Source: Mercurialis annua (lineage: Eukaryota; Streptophyta; Magnoliopsida; Malpighiales; Euphorbiaceae). From it: 64,000 nt of DNA. Made by a program: the position numbers and the translations under genes. The stretch is taken from assembly GCF_937616625.2 (NCBI RefSeq), contig NC_065570.1, positions 52,257,665-52,321,664 on the forward strand. Reading direction: 5' to 3'. The notes below the pieces were generated by a model. It was given only the letters and a program-made list of their open reading frames with translations, was not told the DNA's origin and searched no databases. This document shows, in pieces, positions 11,794 to 25,536 of this stretch. Positions within the stretch are counted from its first letter, which is position 1; each line of letters begins with the position of its first letter.

Positions 11794-14700
11794 TTATGTT
11801 TTCAAGTGGTAATACTTGTCCAACAACTTCTCAGAATATTCTCCAAACTTTTTAGAGCAATTTGACAACATCAGCTGAAAACAACACAACAGAAGGGAGT
11901 TCAATAAGTTTTTTTTTTTTTTTTAATTATTATTCGCAGTTCTTATGCCATTTTTGGTACAAACTACACACTAAGTAATTTACATTTAATATTTTAACAA
12001 AAAAGTAGTTTACATTTAAGTATTGAGCAAAGATCAATTAACACTCTCAGCCACGTTAATCAATTAAGAGCAAATTACTCTAAGGCCCCTCATGTTTGTC
12101 ACAATTCACAGTTTCGTACCTCTTGTTTGAAAATCAAACGATTTTATACCTCAGTTTTGATTTTTTAAACTATAAAACCCGTCTATTAGTTTCGTTAATA
12201 ATTTGATATTTACTTTCAAACAATTTGATACCTCAGTTTCAATTATGTAAACGATTTGGTACCTCACGTTTCATTCCGTTAACGATTTGGTACCTATATT
12301 TAACAGAATGGCCTTATAGTTTACAAAATCAAAGCTGAGGTATCAAATCGTTTAATTTTCAAACAAGGGGTATCAAACTGTGAATTATGACAAACGTGGG
12401 GGCCATAGAGTAATTTGCTCATCAATTAATAACAATACTCTCTATTTTTATATCAATTAACTCCGGAATTCCAACACAGTAGTGAATATTTGAAGGCACC
12501 TGCTTTTAGCGGGTTCCTTTTCTTTTACTTTTCTGTTTTTATTTTTAAAAAATTGGATACAATTCCCTCACAAGGATAAGAAAGGAAATAAACAGCAATT
12601 ATTCCTATCAGTGGCTTCTTATCTTACAAAGTCCTAAATTCTGGCAAGAAAGTTGAAGATCTATATTCAATTTCTAATCGTATGTGGGTTCAGTTACTTG
12701 AAAATGCATTATCCATTCGCATTTTTTGTCTTGTAACTACTTAGAATATATTTAGTTCAAAAATGAAAATGAAAATGTTTTTTATTTATAATTTGGTTCA
12801 ATAAATTAGTGGGGAGTAAGAATATGAATCAATTCAAGTTTTTTATACTTATCATTAATAAAAAAAATTAAACAAATTATTTTAAACAAAATGTTAGCTG
12901 AATAATTTTATAATAAATTAAAAAATATAATATTTTAAAAACATAAAAATGGTAATATTATTTTTTATTAACCATAAATTATATTATTTAATCAACATTA
13001 GTTTTTACTTTTTATCACAATATTTTTATTATTCATTTATTTATATTATTATTTTATTAATAATATTTTAATTTGATTTACATAAAAATAGTAAGTGCAT
13101 CCTCAAAGAGAAGTGGATGAATTAGTGATTTCAAATAGTGATTCTTCTCATTCTTAAGTGATTTTTTCACAAAATAAATAAAAATAAAGGGAATAATCTA
13201 TTCCTATTTCCACTATTTTTTTTTTTTAATGAACCAGAGATGTGGCTTAAAGTGCATACCTCTTTGTGAATATGCATATCCTTAGGAAAGTTGAGTTTTT
13301 CATCCCTGCAAAAGTGAAGAGAAATTATAGTACAAATTTATTTGTGTAAAGTAATGATTTCAAATAGTGCAAGTTTTGGTAATTTAGCTCCCACAACTAA
13401 GGACGATATGAATGTCAATTTAAAATCATATGCTTAATCTTAGTGAACTAAAACATCAATTAAAGGGTTAAAAAGGACAAACTACATTATAGCCTAGGAT
13501 GCACGGAAACCTTATAATTTATAGCTTCACCAAGGCTCTAGAGCTTATGTCAGGCAGCTTCAGCAGCAATGCAGCATAATGGTATGACTATTAAATATTG
13601 TTCATTCATACAACTTCTGGAAGAAAAAAAAGGATAGCGAGAGTTAATCAAAGATAGTTCCATATTTACCAATCAGGTTGCATGAATAATGCAAATGTTG
13701 ATCGATCAACACCAGAAGCATCCACTCCTTTAGGTGCCTGGTCAGCCAAAAAAAGGCCAAGCTTGAAATTATTACTTTATGCCAAGACAAAAATCAAGAC
13801 TAAGCAGCAGAAAATAGACAAAGGGTAGAGAAAGGATAATTCTATCATATATACGCCATTTAGGCACAAAGTGGTATTTACTTGATTTAGGTGCTCTTGA
13901 CTTCAGACAACAGAAAATAAATTGCACATAATACAGTTAATTCGCTGTTGCATGCAATCTTAGATATAAAGCAGCATGACTATTTTAATCGAAATCAATA
14001 TGGCCCATATCATGCAAAAAGTAGACTAAACTTATCTTGAACTTAACAAAGTAGAGTTCTTTATCAATAACCATCATTGAAGAAAACTTGATCCATCCAC
14101 AAAAAACAGCAAAGATAAAGTGATGAAAAGACTGCTTTCATCCTGAAAGACACCGTTAATCCCATAAAAAGGTATAGTTGCCCTCTTTTAAATATTAAAG
14201 GACCGCCATCTTCAGCTTAATTAAAATTAGACAATAAGGTCGGTATTTAAATAAAGAATGAGTGGAATGAAATCCATATGAACATATCTAGCAGATGAAA
14301 ATAACATTGCAAGTATCAGAGAGGGTCAAAAAAGAACACTCATCGTGTCAGTTTGCAGTACGAGTGTAAATTTATTTGGATCAGTATGTTGATACAACCG
14401 GGAGTTAGTGGGATAAATACATAGCAAGTCACTTAAGCTGCACATTTCCTACTTAATTACCTGACATTGCAATTTCAATTCAAAGTTCATTTACAGTGTT
14501 TTGAATTTGAATTTCCACAGTTTGCATCATATAATACAAAACACCAAGACAGTGAAATTATTTGAAAAGGGAAGAGGGATAATTGCACCACACCAAACAT
14601 GCTACAACATAAGTTACTTTCTAGTTCTTGCAGAAATTTAAGAAATATTACCCGGACACAGTGAGGTGTTGCACATAGATAACCTCTTGATAGTATTTCA

Positions 14701-17700
14701 GTGGTTTCACCAACTTGGAATGCGAGCTCATCTTCTCCATAGACAACCTAATACATCAGAAGCATGCAGGTTTACGGTCTACAGATCATTCCAAAAATTA
14801 AATCTTTGAAGAAAAAATGTCCTCTAAATGACATGCACTTTCAACTTCCACTCATGTAAAGAGTTTATGTAACTTCAGATTATCACCAGAGCTCTAATCA
14901 CACAATGGAGAGATGGAAGAAAAGTAGGTTTCATTAAAAGAATTTCATCTCAAAGTGAAAAAGGATAAAAATAAAAAAGTACTACTTTCTCAAAAGCATA
15001 ACATATTCCTCACTGTGACTGCAGGCATCCTCTCAAGCTACGTAAACCTAAAGCTGACATTTCCAACACGATCCGTTTAACGACACGGATTTAAGCGGGT
15101 TCTGATTAAGCTTATATGGATTCGGATAATAAACGGGTCAATCCCTTTTATACCCGGTTAAATAGCAGGCAGCCTAACCCGCCCAAGACACATTTGTTGT
15201 GTTTATTAATTAACTTATTATATTATATGTGACTCAAATATACTCATATAACACACATAAAAAAGTACTACTTTCTCAAAAGCATAACATAGCTTACTAA
15301 CAGGTAACTTGCTTATTATATTATATACTCATATAACACATATAACTTATTATATTATATGTTCCTTGAAAGCTAAGCAAGTTATGTGTATTTCCAGTTC
15401 TCCTAAAAGCTAAGCAAATACAAAATTAACTTCTTTTAACAAGCAATTAGTGGATTTCATTATCATGAACAGCATTTTGATTACTGAGATCTTAATGATG
15501 AGAAAGTATACTTTTACTATTTGATCAGTTCGTGTTCTAATGTAAAGACCAGCAGCACTATCAGGGCAAGGTATATCTACACCATCTCTCTTAAATATTG
15601 CACAAGTCAGACCTACATGTTGAATTGAAACAGAAATTAGAATAATTTAGAAATGCAACAAGAATCTATACAAGTCTAGGAAAAATAATCAGTCCGTGGG
15701 TTTTTACATAAAAATAGAAGTATGACAAAACCGAATTGTCATGAGTAATACAAATATGATTAACAACTAATGAACTAAACATCATAAATTCATAATAACT
15801 TCCATAGCAAGAATATTGTCTTGGTATAAAATAAACAACAGTGCAAAATGCATAAATGACATACATCACTGCCCTGGCGTTCAAGGAACAATAAAATCAG
15901 ATAATCTGAAAAGAAGAATTCATTACCTGTTAGCGAACCGTGATCTGTATGCCAACCACACCAAGATGATACAGAAGGACCATCTTGGATAGACTCACTG
16001 CAGGTGGTTTTAACAATTAAAATTGGAAAAAAGATCATAATTCATACGAAACACGTAATTTGATATACATCAAATATTTCAGATAAAATTCTTAGAAAAT
16101 GTATATATTGTAATCTGATCAATGAAAACGCAAAAAAGTAAAAAAGAAATAGAACTGAGACAAAAGTTTCAACAAGAGTCCAATAATTCAAAAGCCATGA
16201 TAACTACAAGTTACGATACAAAGAACTGGAAGAAAGAAACCCAACTGATTTAGAATGTAGCTGTATTTGCAGCACATCACGAATAGAGTTACTTTGGATC
16301 TTAAGGCGATAGAATAATTCAACAATGGGTAATGAGGTCCTTGGGAAGAAGGGAACAGTGTACCTCTGTTTTGCTGGGAAATAATAAAGCAACCTGCCCT
16401 TGTGACACCGCGAGCGGAGAAGTATCTGTTCTAGGCCTTCATTTTTCTTTGTATTCATCCCCTTGGATACTGTTAATGACAATTTCAATGAGAAAAGAGA
16501 AATGATAATACACCACACTTCACAATACAGAGAAAAGAAGCCACAAAGAGACTGCTCTCAAGGTGCAGTGGAGAAGCAGCACAACTAAGCAGGCAAGCTG
16601 TTCAGCAGATGGTTTAGGACTATCACAACTCTGGTTTCAGAGCCAAGCGAGAGCTATAAGCACACAGCCGCAAAAGTCATAACAAATCCAGACGGCCATG
16701 ATGACAAAGACTCGGTTGTGTGCAAAAGTTATTAATTTTTTTTTCATATCTGACATATGAATAATTAATCATTCCATAGCATGTGAGGCACAAACACTCA
16801 TTTCAACTTGAAAACCGTCAGTAAGCATCCATCATTAGTTTTGTCGCCGATAATTGCAAGTTTTTCCAATAAGTATCTAAATTAATCATTTACAGAAAAC
16901 GTTGATCCTTTGAATAACAAGCACTTTCCTTTCATAATCTATATTTACTTTCAACAAAAATATTATCAAGAACATATTCTTAATAATATCCAATAACGTA
17001 GACATTACCATATTGATCACAATGATAAGCTAGCATCGATCCAACATCAACAATCAGCTTTCCAAGCCCTTTGAAAGCTACATTAAAACAACTTGGCATT
17101 TTCAATTTAATAAGGCAACCATTATCTTTAGAATGCTTTAATGCTGAAAAAATGCAGGCCCAAAAATATATTACGAACATTCAAACATACCAACTTCCAG
17201 TTCTGGCAAAATTTTATCAGGCCATATATTGGGTCCGCAATAATGAGGATATCTGCAAGACAGGAACATGTGTCAAGTTGAGCAAATAGCATAGCCATGA
17301 TCACATTTTGGTAGATACGTTCTATAATTAAATGATCATGCTGTTTTACAAACAGCAACCAAGTTTGTACTTTACTTTCAAATAACAGATCTCAGATCAT
17401 TAAATGAATTGTACAATCTACTTCACCCACAATAACATTAGGTTCAAGAACATAAATCCACAGCAGAACTAACTCGGTAAAAAATGAAAATAATTTTATC
17501 AAAAATTTGTTTTAATCTTTTACCGTTGTATCAAATAGGCATCAGTAGTTGGCACATCAAATATTGGATTTGCATAGAAAGATCCTTTAAAAACATCTGC
17601 AAAAACACAAGTAATCATTACTAAGGAATCCTGGTCAAATTATTTGACCTGCATACATCAACTTCAACAGCAGTCAACATACAATTCATAATTGCATACG

Positions 17701-20070
17701 TAATAGTTAATGTACCACTAGTTACAACAATTCAGAAATTAGGACAAGCACAAAGACTGTAGTCTCCCTCCAAAGAGCAAGTTTCAAAGAGAGAGGTGAC
17801 AACGGCAAGAATAAAAATATACAAGTGCAAGATGGTATAATTACAGTAAAGAGAAACCCTGCTATTGAGCAAGACACAGGAGTAAGAGGATAAAATAGGC
17901 AATAATAAGAACAGAACAAATTAGGTGATAAGAATTTCAAGCTTCAGGAGCGAAGAAGAAAGAACTGATGAGCTGCTAAAAGTACCGGTATTTCAATTCA
18001 CTTATTTCACTGTCAAGCAGCTAATGTCAGGCAGAAAAGTTCTCACAGGTTGAGTTGTAAATGGTTATCAAATTGTGTGTTTTTCCTCAGCCTGCTGACA
18101 GTCAAAAGGGTCCTAAGATGAAAATAACCCAGCTTCAAGCCCTAGATTGACCATCCCACAGATGCTTGCAAAACAGTGGCGTGTTCAAACACTGACCACT
18201 TATAATTTACAGCAGCGTCTGAATAAAACAAGAAACTACAAACTGCCACATTGTGGAAAGAAAGACAACATGATATATATATATGAGACTATGAGAGCAC
18301 ATAAAACACCGTGACAAATAAGAGGAAACCCATCGATTTGTTGATGCTGTAATAAGATAATTTCCTAGCGAAAAACTGCAAAAGTATTTAGCAGAAATAG
18401 AAAAATGCTATATCATATGTTAAGTAATTCATGTTTTCATAACCACCTTATTATTGACCTTTAGCAGATTCTGATATACAGTTGAGAATAAACAAGCATA
18501 ATAGAAGCTCCCTATCCAAAATCCCACATGTATCTATTGTAAAGTAATTTTTAAAACCCATAAGAGCTACTGAGCAATAGTTTACCAGGTTTCCCGGATT
18601 CAAGTTGCTCCTTTCCATGACTCCATCCAAAGTTGTACCTACATATATATATGGTATGTAAAAGAAACAAAACCTTAACTTAAGGATGTAACACTGTAAT
18701 AACCAATTATTACTGCCTCAGCAATCTGCAAAACGATATTGAAATTCAAGTGCACAAGTATGTGATTGTAAAGTTGTAAAAGATGCAACCAACAGGGAAG
18801 CATTGCATATCTAGATTCTCGCCTTGACAGCCATTCTGAGTACAACAAGGCTCTGAGAGGATATAATCATGACAAAATATGAGAAAAAATACTAACAGAA
18901 AAAATAAAAGGTCAAGGACAACCTTATTACCTACACATTAGTTGGCCAGATAGCAAAACTGAACAGCTATTAGAGGATTTAAATATGAATATTCTTAAAA
19001 AATCAAATTGAAATCACAAATGTAGCAAACAATGTAATTAGAATGGACCAGAAATAAAGTATGCACATAATAGAATGGGAAAATTCGAAAAGCCAAATAT
19101 TACCTACTGTTTGGATCTTCAAGTTCCTTCTTCTTTTCTTCAGGAAGGTTGGCCAATCTGGCAACATATAAGTATGGATCTGTAAGTTATACAATAATCA
19201 ACTTAGTTGGTACCTTGAAATACTTGTATCCATCAAAATTCAGAATACATATTAAAACTGCAATGAGTATAAATACTAGTATCCATCAAAATTCAGAATG
19301 CGTATTAAAACTGCAATGAGTATACCTTGATGAAAGATGTAGAAGGTTGCGGCGTAATGACGGAAAGCCAGGAACCTGCATTATTTTTTATAAAAATCAA
19401 ACTCAAACTATCAATCAAGCATTTCTATGTGCCCCTGAAAATCATCATCAACAACACGATGCATGGCTAACAATTCAGCAAGCACAAATCTATATGATGA
19501 GTCATGCTTAATCCGAATAAATTCTGAAACAAATTCCATTTTAGAATTGTTTTTGAATGATTCCAAATAAGAATTGATCAAACCGCTATGTCTTACACAA
19601 AAATGTTTGAAACCATAACTGAATCAACAGTTAGGACTTCAAACTCAAAAAACAATATAATACTTCAAATAGCATAAAGAACTAAAAACGAAGATACATA
19701 CATCAGTAATTGATAGAATACCGAGTCCATTAGGCCCAAAACCTTCCTCGATTCTCATTGATAAGTCTACATTCCTGTCCTGTTTAATCAAACACAGATA
19801 AATTAAACACACAAACAGAATAATGGACATGCATACTGTTTATATATAAAGGCAGCATAGTTATTGAAGAAGACTGACCTTAAGATCAGAGTAAGGTATA
19901 GTAACGGTCCTGAGTGTAGGGAAAGCAGCGGCGGCAGTAGACATCGTCGTGTGACAAGTAATCCGATTAAGCGACGACGGAGGCGACGGAGAACCGTACG
20001 ATTTGTAGAAAACGAATTGGCTATAATTGTGGACTTTGAGAGACGTCATATTATTTGCTAAAACTCGCAC
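11794..20070 (-). CDS. 2-oxoglutarate/Fe(II)-dependent oxygenase, 15 exons, 399 aa
   Basis: This is a non-haem iron oxygenase of the isopenicillin-N-synthase-like superfamily that uses 2-oxoglutarate and O2; the substrate is unknown. Exons in transcript order: 20070-19879, 19779-19702, 19375-19326, 19157-19104, 18638-18586, 17596-17524, 17252-17191, 17077-17009, 16469-16364, 15997-15927, 15612-15512, 14747-14652, 13737-13670, 13305-13260, 11874-11794. All junctions are GT/AG and the phases close to 1200 nt. Iron ligands are visible as H262-x-D264 (WHTDHGS) and H332 (ATPHCVR); R347 in DRSTFALF is the likely 2OG-binding residue. The N-terminus before MSTAAAAF (Met43) is Ser/Asn-rich and could be an organelle targeting sequence; translation might instead start at Met8 or Met43. 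The ORF fragments at 15666-17358 are individual exons read into introns. I am confident of family and structure, less of the start codon. Confidence 0.92.
12068..12420. mobile_element. MITE with 9-bp target duplication in the last intron of the oxygenase gene
   Basis: The inverted ends start GAGCAAATTACTCTA and extend about 110 bases. ATCAATTAA is duplicated directly outside (12059-12067 and 12421-12429). The 9-bp duplication points to the Mutator superfamily. It lies between exons 14 and 15. Confidence 0.75.
19217..19325. repeat. Short tandem duplication next to the exon 3 splice donor
   Basis: A roughly 50-base unit (TATCCATCAAAATTCAGAAT... to ...GCAATGAGTATA) occurs twice in a row. The copy at 19276-19325 runs into the exon 3 donor; the second copy does not keep the GT context. 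Confidence 0.65.
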
Positions 20071-20282
20071 TGTACAGTCAAAAGCCCGCCCTGACGCGGG
20101 ACTGAATCGTCACGTTCCTTCGTTGGAATTTAGTGTGTAGATAGCAATATAATAATGGAAAATGTTTTAACTGATTTTATTACCAAATTCAGACGATTCT
20201 ACAAGAGCGGCTATTAATTAACCATCTTGATTTTTAGAAACGGGCATAAAGCCCCCTGCTTTTTATGGTTGCTATCACAAAA

Positions 20283-20418
20283 CCCCCTAAACTCCAGATA
20301 TAACCAAAAGGCCAAATGTTGTAAAAATGTCAAACCTTTCATAAAAGTTTCACAAAAGTCCTAACCTTTCAATTTTGTCGATTTTGGCCAAAAACAAATT
20401 ATTTGGTTTCAATTGTGG
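20283..20418. mobile_element. Left arm of an inverted-repeat element split by LARD-2
   Basis: The segment from about 20298 (CCAAAAGGCCAAATGTTG) to 20411 is the reverse complement of 30010-30125 with moderate divergence. LARD-2 lies between the arms. The element sits about 0.2-0.4 kb upstream of the oxygenase start codon. Confidence 0.6.
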
Positions 20419-20483
20419 CCAACTCTCAATTTGATTTCAATTTGCATATGTGACGCCTATGTGGCATGACAAATATTGAAAGG

Positions 20484-23400
20484 TGTCACGACCCATTTTC
20501 ATGAATCGCGACCGGCGCTAGGGTATGGGTAATGTAGTACCAAAACCCGTAGCTAGCCTTTCATTTAATACATAAACATATAAACCTGCAGAAAATCAAT
20601 GCTCGGGGCAACCGAGACTTCAACCTAAATCTAGCAGTTATAATATTCATTAATTAATATAACATGCTTATCCACTTCTGAGTCTAAAAATAGGCATAAC
20701 ATAAATAATCCGAAATAATTATATAACATGCCAGAGCAATATAACTAGTCAGACCAATCCGACAAACAACTGTAATAATAACAAAGACGTCTAGTCAACT
20801 ACTGCGGTCTATGAATAAAACAGTTTTACAGTTTATTAAAATAAAAGGAACCCCCGAGGAAAAGTAAATGCGGAGATCACCAGACTCTCTCAGATCATAA
20901 CCCTGGGGAAAATTGGGAAAACAACGGGGTCAGATATACTGAGATGAGTTTATACCACTATCTACATTTATTAAGTGGAAAACCTTTAAAACCGTTTAAA
21001 ACGTTTAAATACGATATTACGAATAATAGTTGGAACCCTAATCCACAATTCTAAATAATAAACATAATCCAACAGGTCTGGTCCCGAGAGCTGAGCTACA
21101 CCGAGTTACCACTGACCACACTTATACCAGAGTCCCGAGAGCCGAGCTACACCGAGTTACTCTACTTGGTCCCGAGAGCTATGCTCACACCGAGTTACCA
21201 CATTACCATAATTACCTTTTCCAGATCTTTACCGGTGCGCACGCAGTCCTAATGATGCCCATTAGGTAGCATGTTCCAACTAAGAGCCATAATATAAAAA
21301 CAGTTCGAAATATACGTACAGTAAATATATTTAATATTAAAATAACAATTTACTTAATAAAGCGGTAAATAGTAAGTACAAACTCACTGCTTGCTAATCC
21401 ACGTGAATACCGGCAAGCAACTAATCCTGGTTCGCCTCTGGAGCACGAACAATAGACGGGTCTAGACAAATAAAATAATTATTAAAAACAGACCCTAACT
21501 CTAAAGAGTACTAGACACCACATAGGACTAGCACAATTAGCACGTCGGAAATAAACAAGCCAGAACACACAAAAATACCCATTAGGTAATAAAATCCAAT
21601 TAATATAAGTCTATTGAGTTCTCGCTTAAAAACCAATTTGTAAATATTATTTAATAATCTTTAAATAATAATTAATTTTCCAAATAGTGGGTTAGCCGAG
21701 TTATCATTAACTACCAAGCTAACCTCACTTGTCGGGTGACCCAAGTCTAACCCTACTCAATGCGTTTATCATATACAAACCCGAGTTTATATTTATAACT
21801 TTTTTTGACAAAATAATAATCCATTTTAAAACAGAACTCAATATCTTCCGTTTCAAGTAACTCAAGTTACAACTAAAGACTTAACCAAATAAGTTTCGAA
21901 AACGTTTAAGGGCTAAATTGTAATTTAACCAAATTAACATTCAAATTAATATTCACGAAATAATAATTATCCGAGTAATTATAATTATAGTTTATAAAAT
22001 AAATATCGCTTCTGGATTATTATATTTAAATATAATTTAAATAAGAATCAATATACATAATAATAATAATAATAATAATAATAATAGAAATAGAAATAAT
22101 AATAATAATAATAAATTAGTAACTATAACTACATGAAAAGATTGCCAACAATTTTAAACCTATGAATTTCCGCCAACTCTTATAATCCATGCAAAATGAA
22201 GATTTAACTTCACAAATAAACCCAAATGGCCATGGAAATTAAGAAACCAAACCAAAACGAAATCAGCACACTTTGAATACCAACTTTCCGCCAAAAGCAA
22301 ACCCAATATCACATGAAATTAATAATTAAGAAGAATCCACAACAACAGTAGCGTGATTCAAGAATAATCTAAAAAGAACCTACTTAAAGTATTCATAACT
22401 CTTTTGATCATCAAACAACACATTCAATCTCAGTTTCCAAACACGGAACGAAGATCAAAATAACAAAGACAATATAATTTTCAATCACCGTAACCAAATA
22501 AGGAACGAAGAACAGAACCCATAATAGTGAGATTAAAAGCAACAATGACAATCACTTAATAACAGCCAAAATCATCTCAAAAGAGATCTAAATGATTATA
22601 GAACCGAGGATCAATCTAATGTAAACAAGCAGACATCAAACTCTCGCAATAAATCTAATAATAACTTCAATATAAATCGGTGCTAAGCTCAGGACAACGT
22701 ACACGATGAAAATAAACGAACTGAACAAATCAGCAGCCAAGAAACTCATCATCGCACAAAGCAGAGAATATCAAACAAAAAAGATGAAACGGCGGCGGCT
22801 ATAGCGGAATTATTTACGTACCGTTTGGCGAAAACAAACATGATAATTGTAGAGACGTGTGTCCACTATAACTAGGACTAGACGGATCCAAATTTAACGC
22901 TGAAACAAATTAGAACGGATCAATATACCAAGATGTCGACTAAGAACTCAAACAGAAAATTATATTGAGACGGTGAGACGTTGGCAATCAAACCGAGAAA
23001 GATAACGTACCAAAATCGATTCCAAAAGTTAGATGATGAAGATGACTGAGTCTTCTATCGCTGGGACAAGACGGATCTCGATTTGGTTCTAAAAAAATTG
23101 AGATATCGATCAAGAACCGAAGTGTCGCCAAAAGAATATAACTGAGAAGAGTTTCAGAAACTCACCGAGAATTTCAAGCAACACAGGTTGAGAGATGAAT
23201 GATATTTTTCAGAGGAATTGATGAATAGACGACGGCTAGGGTTTGGTTAAGGAGTGGGAAATATTTAGGGTTGAGAATGATAGAAATATATAGGAGGAAG
23301 ACTTGCCAAATGTGGCAGAATTTAAAGGAGAAACGACAACACTTTCTACTGCTACCATGAATTGTTCCCGCTTCTAATATTGAAGCACAAATTAACATAA

Positions 23401-23588
23401 TGGGCTTCTAAAATAATTGGCCATGCACCTAATAGAATGGGCCAAAATTTACGTGGGAATAATATTAGGAATAGCATGGGCTCTCTTGCATGCATGAAAA
23501 TAACTTACTTTTATTTTTTTAAATAAATAATATACATGTTTAACATACTTAATTTAAAAATAAAATAAAAAAAATACGGGATATTACA
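20484..23588 (-). repeat. 3' LTR of LARD-2 (full length, 3.1 kb)
   Basis: Plus-strand ends are TGTCACGACCC and GGGATATTACA. It contains three copies of a roughly 30-base unit around CCCGAGAGCYGAGCTACAC (21080-21200), the stem-loop at 21248-21266 and an AAT microsatellite near 22060-22115. ORFs in it are not genes. Confidence 0.85.
21248..21266. other. Conserved LTR stem-loop (LARD-2, left LTR)
   Basis: CCTAATG, loop ATGCC, CATTAGG. Compared with LARD-1 the fifth stem pair is changed on both sides (T-A to A-T). The right LTR has the same at 28843-28861. Confidence 0.6.
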
Positions 23589-23600
23589 TTCTCCCCAACT
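23589..23600 (-). other. Polypurine tract of LARD-2
   Basis: The minus strand reads AGTTGGGGAGAA directly before the 3' LTR. It is preceded by TTCGAGGACGAAT, a word I associate with the 3' end of plant Ty3/gypsy internal regions. Confidence 0.65.
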
Positions 23601-25490
23601 AATAAAAAATTCGTCCTCGAATTTACCACAAACAAAAATAATATAAAACAATTATTGCACTCATAAAATCACACGTAACTCAAAAACACGGAGCAACGCG
23701 TTCTAAACGGAACGAAAGAAAACAATTACGTATAACAATTTATGTTTCCCAAAATTGCTCAACAGCTGAAAGACAACTCAACGGAGACTAAAATAAAAAC
23801 CGCAACTCAACTTAAGCAAAAAAAAAATAAAAAAAATAAAAAAAATAAAAAAAATCGCAATCTCAAAAGATTAGACAAACTCTCACCAAAAGATAATTTT
23901 ACCACAATGAAAACAGAGGAGAGTCAAACGAAACGAAACATAATTTAACCAAAAACACGCTGAAAATATATGGGGTGTTACATTCTCCCAAATTAGAGAA
24001 ATTTGATCTCAAGTTTAAAACTGATTTGAAAACTCGAAAGATCACCACACGCATACGCGAACAATTCTGAGTTCAACAATCTGGTACCTCAAATGATTCT
24101 CCAACACCACGTGTGAACGAACTAATAATTTATTTACCAGCCGGGAATAACCAACACGTTATATGAGGAAAATATTTCAAAATTAACAGGCTCAAGTCTA
24201 AGAGACTATCAAGCAACACTACAAGTGTAGGAAGAATTCCAAAATTTAAATCGTAATATTATTAAGCAAAACTCCAATGCTACAAACCGAAAATCTACAG
24301 ACACCATTAACTATAAAATAATCTTACATTCCTTAACGCCTAGGCACTATATCACCTGTAGTGGTCGCAACACCAAATACTTCATATGAGAAAACTTAAA
24401 ACGCTCGTTTAACAAGCATATAAGCAAATCAAAATGTCATCATGATTAAATAAGTTATCACAAAATAACGGCTAAGAACTAAACACCATTAGAATCATTA
24501 CGGTTCAACCAATCTAAGATCAACTCGACAATACTATCGACTTCGCGGAAACACCCAAATTTCTAAGAAATACATAATTCAAACTTCTGATAACAAATTT
24601 TTTGTCATCCTCCAATTTTTTTCAATCACTAATACCTCGAATCCTACCGAAGATCATTTAGATCAAATCACAATCAATCTGTTTATCGGTTATGCTCAAT
24701 TTTTTATTATAGAAAAACGCTTTTCGCAACCACAAAGTATATAATAACACCATCTGTCTTTAATTTGAAATTACTAACATCTACATTTTAATTCCATTTT
24801 TAACCGAAAATAATTAACCCGTTAAAAATCTTTTTGTTCTAAACGCATCAACATAATAAAAACACTCTCAATTTGAAATCATAATTGAACCTTACTTTTA
24901 AAATCAATTCACGTTTTTATAAAAAATTTCATTTAGAAGAATTTAAAATCCACTTGTAATTCAAAACTGACAAAGTTTCATAACTTCTCAAAAGTTAAAA
25001 TTTCGCAAATATGAATTCTTTTATTTACGAAAAATTTCCATATCGGTATCAAAATGTTTTGGACAGAAATCGAATCTGTAAAAAAAAAACAAAATTCCAT
25101 TTAAATCTTTCTGTGTAACTAAACGTACAGAGCATAACCAATTTCCTTAAATCAAAAATCCTCAAATGATATACTCTAAGCTGACACAATACTTTAATTC
25201 GAACTCAATATTTTTCCGCACTTACCACAACTAAACCTCGAGTACAGCTTTATAACCATAGCTCTTCTTTTATCAAATACGGATACTTTAAAAAAATAAA
25301 ACAATTCCTTACAATGCAATTACTCTTAAATAACCACCGTCATCACAGAGTATTTGTCTAGATATCAACCAAAATTTCAAAACTGTTTGAAATTATCAAC
25401 CTTTTAAACACCATTTTCACAATGTAACTCGCGAGTTTACAATAAAATATTTTTTCTTAAAAAGCCTTACTACTAAAATTTATTTTACAT

Positions 25491-25536
25491 AATTGTGCGC
25501 TAGGGTGATGACAACTCTCATCCCCAAAGAGTTGCA
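25491..25536. other. Internal motif shared with LARD-1 and copy A
   Basis: TGTGCRCTAGGGYGATGAC followed by CTCTCATCCCCAAAGAGTT. It is nearly identical at 1306-1348 and 38238-38283, although the surrounding internal sequence of LARD-2 is unlike those elements. Confidence 0.65.

Noticed and set aside
15010..15290. A small insertion in the oxygenase intron between two copies of a ~33-base sequence (14976 and 15257)
   Set aside because: The repeat is longer than a target duplication and no terminal inverted repeats are visible; left as an unexplained intron repeat.
16204..16518. A separate 104-codon gene
   Set aside because: Its middle is exon 9 of the oxygenase (SKGMNTKKNEGLEQILLRS); the rest is intron read-through.
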